This document shows positions 55,561 to 64,000 of a stretch of 64,000 bases of DNA, in pieces (the stretch's first letter is position 1; every line of letters starts with the position of its first letter). The stretch comes from Sanguinoderma infundibulare (taxonomy: Eukaryota > Basidiomycota > Agaricomycetes > Polyporales > Polyporaceae). Location: assembly GCA_032821775.1 (NCBI GenBank), contig JAVLRN010000008.1, positions 496,001 to 560,000 of the forward strand. The letters run 5' to 3'. Made by a program: the position numbers and the translations under genes. The notes beneath the pieces were generated by a model. The model had not been told where the DNA came from, searched no databases, and was given only the letters and a program-made list of their open reading frames with translations.

Positions 55561-56989
55561 GAGATCAGGGCACTTAGTTTCCGACCCGACGGACCCGGGA
55601 GCTGCGCACGGAACACTGAGCAGTAAGCGAAAATGGGCGCAAGCGGGACAGCCGCATGCGCAGTAATTACCGTTGTGTATGTTTGATTGCGGGGGCCGCG
55701 CCCGAAGCTCTGGACCATCTCCGCATGTGGTGTTCGTGCGCTACATTGAATGCCCAGGATCCCCCGCAAATCCTGGGGCCCGGGGACCTGATCGGCGACT
55801 AGGAGAATGAATGCCGAGCCCATCGTGCGCGGAGGTTAATTACTGAGTTACTTGCACGCATACTGTTACGCCGGGTACGCCTGTTCCTTGTTCCTCTCCG
55901 GTGTAAAATTATGCTGGCGAAATGTAGATCTGTCGGACTCCATTCCGCGCGGTTAAGATTGTCGCTTGCTCGTATGGTCTGATATTCTGGATTTGCTGAT
56001 CCGCGGCCTGCGTAAATCGACTGCGCTGGGATTCGAGACCCAGGTGATACGCTGCCGTCTCGGAATTCATCCGTAATATACCGTCATGATCCGAGGGTGG
56101 TGTGATACTTTGCATTTGCTTGGGCGAGTTGTCGCCAGCACTCAATCACATTGGCTCTCTCCTCACCGTATGCCTCTCTCATCACACCCTCTCCTCTATG
56201 CCATGTCATCGTCGCTGCACCGCCTGAGTAACCACACCCTGAACGAGCACTCTTCCACCGGCCCATCGTCAGCTTGCGAAGATCACTTTCACGGAGTATG
56301 GAAAGGTATGCTTCAGCTCTTTCATAGCATTCCCAAGCTCTATGCATGCTGAACTCCAATCCTTTTCTCATTCACCGATTCGCACTCCCACATGGGACAC
56401 ATATCCTGCGACCAGGCGAACTCGTATCGACTGCCCTGAAGCCCGAGGTGCCTACCATGCTGGCTGACAGTGGGGACCTGATCAATTTGGGGAAGAACGT
56501 CGGGAACGACGTCTGCCTCGTATGTCTCACAGTCGTCATGCACGTACAGCTGATCTTGAGCGGGGACGCCCTCAGCAGGCACCCTCCCCCTCGCTGGGAT
56601 CACTCGAAGCAGAACCCGCTACCCCCGGTCCAGTCACCGATAACTCGCAATCGCAGCCACCACCACATGAACGTGATGCTAACAAGACAGAGGCCGCTAC
56701 AGCGTGTTCCTGCCCTCGCCCCAGTCCTCGTCCTCGAGCTCGGACAGCGAGTCTGAGGTCCAAGAGATATCGCCTCCTCCGTCTCCCCAGCAGGACCCCG
56801 CACCCTCGTTCCCTCTGTCGACCTCGTCATTCAGCGGAGTCCGTCCGTTTTGCTGCGACTCGATTCCCCTAGGTGCACGCCTCCATTTGCTGCAGCAAAT
56901 CCTACCCCCAATCCACATCGCGGACTCTCCCGAGCCGGAATACTACCCGCCGCCTGTTGAGGCGTTCTCGTTCCAGGAGATCCACGTCG
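55561..56989. other. region with decayed minus-strand coding remnants
   Basis: A helical minus-strand segment (about 56371-56090, HRAWECYERAEAYLSILRES, EERANVIECWRQLAQAN) seems to continue in another frame to 55909. Family not recognised. Nothing else supported. Confidence 0.3.
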
Positions 56990-57770
56990 AAGGCGGTGCA
57001 GTGGTCGAGGAAGAAGCTCCACGCTCCTCCCATCTGTCGCTCGCCACACCCGCACAGACTTGTTGGACGACGGGCTTGCGACGTACATGGCGTCGAACGA
57101 AAACAACGCCGCGTGCGTGCGGTCCGTGTGTCCGTGGAGCTGCCTCACCCCTCGATGCACGTCGCTGAGGAGGTCGCCGCGGAAGAGCTTCAGGTTCGCG
57201 GTGGGGCCGGTCGAGCCAGAGACGAGCTGCACCGCGAGGACGCGCACCGGTCCGTCGTGCGCGTGGAGCGTCGCGAGCACCTTGCCAGTTTTGATGTTCC
57301 AGATCCGCACGGTGCCGTCGTCCGACGTGGTCGCGATGCGTGCGTCCGCTGCGTCCAATGAGGCACAGCACACCATCGCGTCGTGGTTCTTGAGCTCCTT
57401 GTGCAGCGCGCCCGACTCCATGTTCCAGAGCCTGCAGATACCGTCAGTGCCGCCGCTCGCGAGGCGCTGCGCAGTGGCCGGCGATGTCGTGCAGGCAATC
57501 GTACGTCTGGTCATCCCAGATCCGCATGGTGCCGTTGTCCGAGCCCGATGCGAGCTTGCTGTCGTCCTGGGACCAGGCGAGAGTGCGGACGGGCTGCGAG
57601 CGGCCGGTGAGAGTAGCGAGGAGCTCGCCACTGCTGGCGTCCCAGATCATGATGTGGCCTGGGTCGCCAGATGAGGCGAAGCGGGTGCTGTCGGGGGAGA
57701 CGGCGAGGGTGGGGACGTGTCTTTCTTTGGAGACTCCCATATCCTGAGGACGCCGATTGAGTCCCGACAT
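56990..57770 (-). pseudogene. WD40-repeat protein remnant
   Basis: Five WD-type blocks occur in order on the minus strand: HIMIWDASSGELLATL, TMRIWDDQTYDCLHDI, ICRLWNMESGALHKEL, TVRIWNIKTGKVLATL and VRVWRATDGRSVELL. The preceding strands have the usual LASG.SDNGT-like pattern. The first two blocks are in one frame and the next ones in another, implying a frame change near 57470. WD40 propellers are protein-interaction platforms; no other domain is visible, and it has no clear start or end. Confidence 0.6.
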
Positions 57771-58734
57771 GGATCTCTCCTCAAGCTGCGGACCCTGACC
57801 TTCACACCGCGATTAGGCCTGGGAGGAGCATCCCATCATCTGCGGCTGGCCGCGCACCCCCTCAGTGGTTTCCGAGTCTCCTGAGCCACACCAGCCGAGC
57901 GTGGTCGAGTCGCAGCCGGTCCACCAGCGTGAGGTGATCGAGATCAGCGATGATGATTGTGGTATGTCCTCTCTCGAGGTTGCTATGAGTACGCCCGTCG
58001 AGGGCAGTGAGGAAGCTCGTCTAGCCAAGGAGGGTTCTGAGGTGGACACGGTGTTCGGCGGCACAGAGTCTATCCGGAGTCCTCCAGATGACCTCGCTCT
58101 GTGAATGTGAGTGAGCCGTGCAGATGTGAAGTCGTCCGGGAGCGATACGCGTCACTTTCGGATGCGGAACTTGATGCTCGTATAGGAGCTCTTCGACCCA
58201 CCTGGAACGCGTTGAAGGGCTTCAAACCTGCCAACTCGAACGTCAGCTTAGCAGGTGTGAAGCGGGCAGGCCAGAATGCCAGCTGTACATGGGAACAGAC
58301 ATTCTGCGCTAATTGCGGAGACGCATAGAGTTGTAGGGCGATATACGACAAGTTCCGAGACCAGCACACAAGTTCCCAGAGGATGCCAGCGAGGTGAGGC
58401 CCAAGCAAACTCCAGCGCAAGTGCTGACAAGTCCCAAGCCCTCAGAGACGAGTTTATCTGGAACATAGCAGCGGCGGCGAGAGACGACATGGGGGAGATG
58501 GTGGTGGCGGTGGCAGAAGGAGACTCGGAGGCAGGCGCGGGATCTCGCATCTCGCTTGAGAGCCAGATAGGCGCCCGTGGACTTGAACGTGTTTCTGCGT
58601 CGGCGTCCCTCGTTTTTACTTGCTCGGTCGTAGATCCTTTCGGTGTATTTCTGTCTTGAACGCTTGCTTTCCTTTCTCTCGTTTTCGACAGCCTCTGCCC
58701 GACGCCGCCACCAGTCGACATGAATATGCGTCCC
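57771..58734. other. unresolved region, short plus-strand ORFs
   Basis: A plus-strand ORF at 57865-58104 contains REVIEISDDD, a SUMO-interaction-like acidic motif, and another at 58101-58328 reads ERYASLSDAELDARIGALRP and ends FCANCGDA. They overlap by a few bases and might be exons of one gene. No family recognised. Confidence 0.25.
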
Positions 58735-58920
58735 TCCGGGTGTACTGACGCAGACCTACCCTCCGTCTCCAATACCACCCTGTTGCCAATATAGCCCTCT
58801 ATCGCCAATATAGCCCTCCGTCTCCAATACAGTCCCCTCAGAGAATACTGACTTGAACCTACCATCCTCTGAGAATACACCCTCCATCTCCAATACAGTC
58901 CCCCACAAGAGTACTGAGGC
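58735..58920. repeat. minisatellite-like array
   Basis: The phrases CCAATATAGCCCTC and CTCCAATACAGTCCCC, with spacers such as AGAATACTGA and CCCTCCGTCTCCAATAC, recur six or more times with irregular unit length. A 318-codon minus-strand ORF passes through it and is not called as a gene. Confidence 0.6.
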
Positions 58921-60151
58921 AAGTGATCGATCCGGGAGATTTCAGCACAGATGTGCGTCCGCCTATCAACCGCGCCCCGTCCTCCGCACGCCCGGCATCT
59001 CGACGCATGCACACCAAGACTCGCATCGCCTACGAGACAAAGCAAGCTACTCGGCACATTATGAGCACAAACACAAACAATGCAGAAGAACTTGGAGACG
59101 AATCGGTGACCCCGAGTGCTAACTTGTACGAATTGGGAAGGAAGAGAGCCCTGGCGCAGGGGCCACACGTCCGCCGCCGCTTGTTTCTCGCCGGCATAGC
59201 CCACGCGTCCTTGGTCGTAGAATAATTCGATCGTCGCCGCGCCTTGCGATCAACAATCCCAGTGCTCGCCACTGGCTCATGCTCCTCGGCCCCGGGCCCC
59301 GCATCGATCGCCCAATATCTCCTCGGATAACGAGCGCGCCAGGCGTACGACCGACTTCAACCTGCGCGCCCAGGCCCAAGTCGATCCAGGATTGAACGCC
59401 TGTCTACGATAACATGAAAATAGAGGACGGCCTAGTTGACGAGAGGATTGAAGAATGGCTCGAACTCATCCGAAATCTTCACGGTACCGCCTTCAGTGGG
59501 TAGACTGTCGGGAAGTGCGTAAAGGGCCTACCACGCGTTTCGCATCGGCCGTCCTTGATGCCCCTGCTTCAACACCAACCAGCGTGAGGAGTACCCGGTC
59601 ACTGTGGACACGAAGCCATGCCATCCACGGGTCTTGGCATTGGTCGCTGCTAGATAAATGGGCTAGGCGATGGGAAGAGATCGGCACGAGAACCGCGACG
59701 CAAAGCAAGTCAAACTAACCTCGCATTTAATATCTTCGGGATGAGAAGCAAGCAATCAGTGAGTACTAATGATATCGTCGACGACAAAAGGGGGGAAAGG
59801 TGATGCACTGGCGGAGGCAAGTCACAAAATTAGCCCGTCTGCAAGCGTCAGGTCAAGATCAGTGTTGTACCAACCTTTGATACGGTGTAATTTCGCGTGC
59901 CCTGTTGATGGCGCAGGGATCTGCTTGCGCAAGTACACTATGTATACACTATCACGAATGAAGGACACGACAAAATCATGATCAATGTAGGCATTGTACG
60001 GAATCCACCAAACCGGCTTCGTTATATCTACAACAACCAAGTAAACCTTTTCAATATAAGCTAAAGCACTACTCACGCACGGAGCATTATTACACTATAA
60101 GGCGACCATGACCGAGCACGACCACGAAAGACACTCATACCTTCTCATCAC

Positions 60152-61781
60152 TCATCGCGCCTCGAGCAACTGACCCCCCGCCGCAGCGCGCTCGATGCCC
60201 TTGAAGATGACCTGCACCCGCCTCTGCGTGCCCTCATCGCCCGCCGCGCCCACCGCGTCCTCCTCCCCGTCCTCCTGCTGCTGCCCGGGCAGCGGGCCAG
60301 CCATGAACTCCGCGACGAACTGCGCGATCGCGCGCTCGCCCACCTCCGTCAGCGCCCGCGCGCCCCACCGCCACTCGTACGTCTGTAGCTGGTCGTCGCC
60401 TGCGGGGGCCTGCGTACCGCGCGTGCGTTTCGCGCCGCCTTTGCCTGCGGCGGTGCCGACGCGGTGCTTCTCGATGTAGCCCTGGCGCATGAGCTGCGCG
60501 AGGTACGCGTCGATCGTGACGGACTGTGCCGTCGCTTGGCTGCTGAGCGGGATCGGGGCGTTCACGGGCAGCTGCAGCTGTTTGAGGATCCTGCGCAGAT
60601 CAACTGGAGCAGAGCACCACATGTGAGTGCACTCGGTGCGGTGGAATGCAGCGAAAACACGCGTACCGTCCTTCATCATGCGTCCGTCCACCAGGATGAG
60701 CGCAAGGACGACGTAAAGGATGCCGGTTGAGGCGAGCTGGTCCGAGCTGTGCCACGCGAAGATGCTCCCCGACGACCGCTGGCCGATCGGGTTGTCGTCC
60801 TCGGCGAACTCCTCGTTCTCGTCCACGTGCTCCTTCTGCTCGAACTCGCGAATGTCCGCGTCGGGCGCGCATGCTTGTTCTATGAGTGCGGGGTCGAGGA
60901 GGGAGCGGAGTATGTACGATTTTGTGCCGGTCGGGGCAGCTGTGAGGTGATCAGCAAAGACGCTCGTCGGGTGCATGCTTCACAGGAAGGGATAGAAGAA
61001 GTAGGCAAGGGTATGCGCGTTCGAAAGAACGAGGGGGGAGTTAGATCGCGTGCGCAAGGACTACGACGTCGGTGCCAAGGGAAAGCCAGCTTGCTTGAAC
61101 GAGATGGCTTTCACATTCCCTTTTCGCGTCCGTGAAACCGCCGGTCCCGCGACGGAAGGACAGTGACAGCTGCAAGATACCCCCTAACCGCTTGCCAACT
61201 CCCCTGGCAATTCCAACCGTACGCAGCAGAGCGTAAAGCTCACCTTTCTTCTTGACACCAGTGTTCTTCAGCAGGTCCGCATCCTTGTCGCTCATGTCCT
61301 TATCAGAAGGCATGGCCTGCATCTCGACAAGCTCCATCCCAAAGGTCTTATGGAGGATTTGGTTCGCAGCCGTAAGGACCGCATTGAACGTGCGCGTGCC
61401 TGTCCCCAAAACTGAAGAAAACACGTTCAATGGTCAGGACAACGCGCAATGATGATAAGGCGCACCTTTCTTGGATATCTCATCCCTCCTCAGCGGCAGC
61501 CTCCGCTGTTCGTGGAAGAGGGCAAGGCGGACCAAGTCGCGCGCCTTCTTGTCGATCTCCTGCAGGCGATGAGCGCGTTGGCGGGGTGTCGAGCGGAGTA
61601 TCGAGCGACTCACCCCTTCGACCTTGTCTCCTCCGTCCTCATCATCGTACGCGTCCTGTGCGGCCTGGTCTTCTTCGGGCTCTTCCTCTACCTGCGCCCG
61701 TCGCGAACGTCCTTGAGTGGCATGCGGTGGCTGCGATTGCGATGCTTGAGGTGCATGTTGAGAACGTGTTTGTCGGACCAT
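60152..61781 (-). CDS. NSE3: NSE3/MAGE-domain protein, copy B, intact
   Basis: Predicted SMC5/6 complex subunit of the MAGE family. The start is ATG 61781 (MVRQTRSQ, a typical short basic N-terminus). Exons: 61781-61466, 61411-61244, 60939-60667 and 60603-60152; introns 54, 304 and 63 nt, all GT-AG and in phase, giving 402 residues. Residues 1-75 are polar and acidic. The first winged helix carries LVRLALFHEQRRLPLRRDE, LGTGTRTFNAV and KTFGMELVE; the second carries GSIFAWHSSDQLASTGILYV, DLRRILKQLQLPV and YLAQLMRQGYIEKHR, with a variable Gln/Glu/Gly-rich tail. No lesion is visible. It is the only copy in the window with both an ATG and full frames, so it is the best candidate for function here. 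It is head-to-head with an F-box gene. Confidence 0.85.
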
Positions 61782-62074
61782 GCCACGTGTTTTCGATAGA
61801 GATCCGTTGTCAGTAGCTAGCGGCAGACAGGTCAAGAGAGTCCAAGTCCAAGTTGACGCCGTCTGGAAGCCAGTCAGACGCGTCGTGTCGCGTGTATCCC
61901 GTCGTGACGTAAGGCGCCAGAGGCTGTGAAGGCAATTGAATGCTCGATCCCACTCCCATCCTTCGACCATCCTTCGAACGACAACAAACACACGGATGCT
62001 AGCTATAGCGCTTCTGACCCCAATCTTCGTCTGCCGCCTCCAGTTGGCCATCGTGCGGCCGCCGAACAACCCCC
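61782..62074. promoter_or_regulatory. shared divergent promoter region, copy B
   Basis: The 293 bp between the NSE3 ATG and the F-box ATG, nearly identical to the equivalent stretch in copy A. Confidence 0.4.
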
Positions 62075-62530
62075 ATGTCTACGCAGTCTACCAGCAGCCA
62101 CGGACCTCCTGCACCCCCGTTCATGCCTTCACGGGCGTCATCTGTCTTTCCGACAGATTTACGAACAGGTTATCGACTCCGTACATGATGCGGTCTACTA
62201 CAGATGGATCTTCGCGCTCAAGACCTGCATGCTGACATGTCGCGCCTGGTTGCCATGGAGCCACCTTCACCTCTTCCAGGTCCTTTCCCTTGCAGACATC
62301 AGTCCCGCTGCCGCTCGTAGGCTGTTGGAGCTCTTCGATATGCAGCCGAATCGGTCGCCGTTGTCCTATCGTATCCGATGTCCCCGCCTGCAACGACTGC
62401 TCAACTACCTCGTCGTCTCTCTGCGCGCCACTAAAGCACGCATCCACGCATCCACCGCAACAAAACCGTTCCCTCTCCCCGTCACCGCTGTACGCTGCCC
62501 GCACCCGCTGCTCTGTTTCCGCGTTCCCGT
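62075..62530 (+). pseudogene. F-box-like gene, copy B, frameshifted
   Basis: From ATG 62075 the frame follows copy A for about 28 codons. A 2-bp deletion in the FPTEIYE codons (near 62155) then ends it within about 10 codons. The rest of the protein continues in the next frame (IYEQVIDSVHDAVYYRWIF, LELFDMQPNRSPLSYRIRC) to about 62528, where a GTGAGT donor follows. The part deleted in copy A is present here. Confidence 0.55.
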
Positions 62531-64000
62531 GAGTGATCCGCTTCTTAATACGCCCATAAACACGTACTCACCCTGTCATCCAAAGTGGCTGCCGTGATGC
62601 CCCAACCGTCCTTCCCACTACGTACCCCCACACGATGCGGCGGCTTGGAGAGAGGCAGGTCAAATGTTATGCAAGGTTGGAGGGCGATGGGCGATGGGCG
62701 GTTTATCTAAACGTGAGTACGTCCGCAATCGCCCGACCCTCCTTGCGCACCATGTACCCTCCGACCCCGCCAGGACTATGCGACCGGAGCGTTCACAGAG
62801 AGCCTTGCGGACCTCTTGCTCTCCTCAGCAAGGGACCTGGTCCGTACGCACTTCGCTTCAGAACCGGTGCTGTTCCCAATCACGTCGGGGACGCTGCCCT
62901 GCGCAGAACACAGAGCGCGATCAACAAACAGGCTGACAAGTTGCACCAAACATCCGTACGTACCCCAGGATGCGGCACGTGGATTGGACGGCGAGGGTCA
63001 CCATGACCCCGGTTGTTTGCATGTCGAGCGCGACGGCCAAGAGGTGAGTACAGATAGAGTGCAGGAGCTGATCATGTCGTCTTCCCCCTTCTTGACAGCT
63101 TTTATACCTTTTGTCCGAGACTGCGCACGGACCGCCGACGCGCTCTCGCCCTCGCCCTCGTTCCATCTTCCAACTCCGTTTCCGACCACCGGCATTGTGT
63201 CCCTGGCGTCCCGTCTCGCTTCCCGCAACCGAGCTCCTTCCGTCCAAGCGCACGCATATCTCCAAACACCCGAACGGCATGCATATTGCACATCGGCCCA
63301 GCCTTTTGTCTCGCCCGCCCCCCGCCCACCGACCAATTTCACGGAGGCGGTCCACCGCCTAGTCATCACACGGCGATCGCACCACCGCATACACCCGTGA
63401 CGAACCGCCTGCAAATGTTGGCGCGGTGGTGACACCATCAAGGAGCTCCCGCACGCGATCTTCATGAACCGGCGCATCCCCGACGACTCTGGCAGCGGCT
63501 GCAAGCAGCTCTACCGCGCCATGAACGGCTACAACATCTTGGCCGACGACGCTCCACCGTCCGCACTCGCTCTCGCAGCCGTCCGAGACGTTTTGAAAGT
63601 GCTGCCCAAAGACACGACCCTTTGCACGACGGGTTCCGACTTTTTCGATTTCGCCTCAGACGGCCTGGGCATCGATTCGCGTGGGTTCAGGCAACGTTCG
63701 TGGAACTAGGATGCACGATGCGAGGTCGATACGAGCATATGGGAGCGAGGGAGATGCAATTTCGAAGGTCGGGACCGCCAATTTTTGTCGTAACTTACTC
63801 TGTATGGTTCTATTCTTACAGAAATCAAGTGTTTCGTGGTCTCGCGCACGTTTGTAAACGTGTGAGACAGTTTTGGCGGCGGTCAGACGGGATTGACAAA
63901 GTCGCGTTTTCTTGCGATTCCATGGGGGCTGAAAATGCGCGTCCGCTCCCGCTCGCAATTCGCGTCGGGGTGCCGAGCGGAATGTTTCTATGGGCTCTGG
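62531..64000. other. right part of duplication B, unresolved coding potential
   Basis: Nearly identical to 50390-51856. It includes the ORF 63464-63709, the partner of 51320-51565. No recognisable domain. Confidence 0.35.

Larger units (their letters stand above)
59024..64000 (+). repeat. segmental duplication, right copy (B)
   Basis: Partner of 46168-51990. It continues to the window edge, so its true length is unknown. Similarity is interrupted by a few short indels. It contains the intact NSE3 gene and a frameshifted F-box gene. Confidence 0.9.

Noticed and set aside
30009..59024. A common 12-13 kb spacing for the tRNA modules and the NSE3 blocks as one duplication event
   Set aside because: The tRNA modules are inverted and the NSE3 blocks are direct, so the similar distances are most likely coincidence.
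58248..59204. 318-codon minus-strand ORF
   Set aside because: It runs through the minisatellite and the duplication border and has no domain; the openness is explained by repeats and composition.
1..64000. CRISPR arrays, bacterial operons, rRNA genes or a biosynthetic cluster
   Set aside because: No regularly spaced repeats, ribosomal RNA sequence or set of biosynthetic enzymes was seen; the window is a spliced eukaryotic genome.

Overview
This window is nuclear DNA of a filamentous basidiomycete, very probably an Agaricomycete. It is GC-rich, and its genes are cut by many 54-63 nt GT-AG introns. The families present are typical of that group: FunK1 fungal-type kinases, the large mushroom seven-helix membrane family, WOPR/Gti1-Pac2 and MYND proteins. 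The species cannot be named from the sequence.

Layout. 1-4.6 kb: a DIRS/Ngaro-like retrotransposon with gag, reverse transcriptase-RNase H and tyrosine recombinase; gag is broken by one TGA. 4.7-6.2 kb: a dispersed repeat, an NSE3/MAGE fragment and a decayed coiled-coil gene. 8.0-14.6 kb: one intact FunK1 kinase (4 exons), a truncated KH-domain gene end-to-end with it, and a second FunK1 with a premature stop. 15-21 kb: small membrane ORFs, a MYND pseudogene, a tRNA-Phe and non-coding spacer. 21.3-24.1 kb: a WOPR transcription factor with a 1.4 kb intron. 25.1-26.5 kb: two more copies of the dispersed repeat. 27-34 kb: a membrane protein gene, a tRNA-Phe module and two intact paralogous seven-helix genes with the same 8-exon structure. 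34-38 kb: mostly non-coding, with TTAACGGC repeats and a hairpin. 38.4-45.9 kb: a hypothetical gene, a single-helix gene with a TGA, an intact 8-exon membrane gene, the inverted copy of the tRNA module, a small gene and a truncated third FunK1. 46.2-52.0 and 59.0-64.0 kb: two direct copies of a segment of at least 5 kb, each carrying a head-to-head NSE3/MAGE and F-box pair. Between them lie a SAC3/GANP pseudogene with a piece of NSE3 inserted in it, a WD40 pseudogene and a minisatellite.

How it works together. There is no operon-like or biosynthetic cluster. The theme is duplication and decay: NSE3 occurs four times (normally a single-copy SMC5/6 subunit), FunK1 three times, the seven-helix family at least twice, tRNA-Phe three times and the unnamed repeat three times. 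The two copies of the large duplication carry different lesions, so each has kept different parts of the gene pair. I could not demonstrate a new molecular system. The strongest leads are the NSE3 expansion, the divergent fate of the duplicated NSE3/F-box pair, and the SAC3 locus carrying the NSE3 piece. Gene models were spliced by eye and none was checked by a database search.
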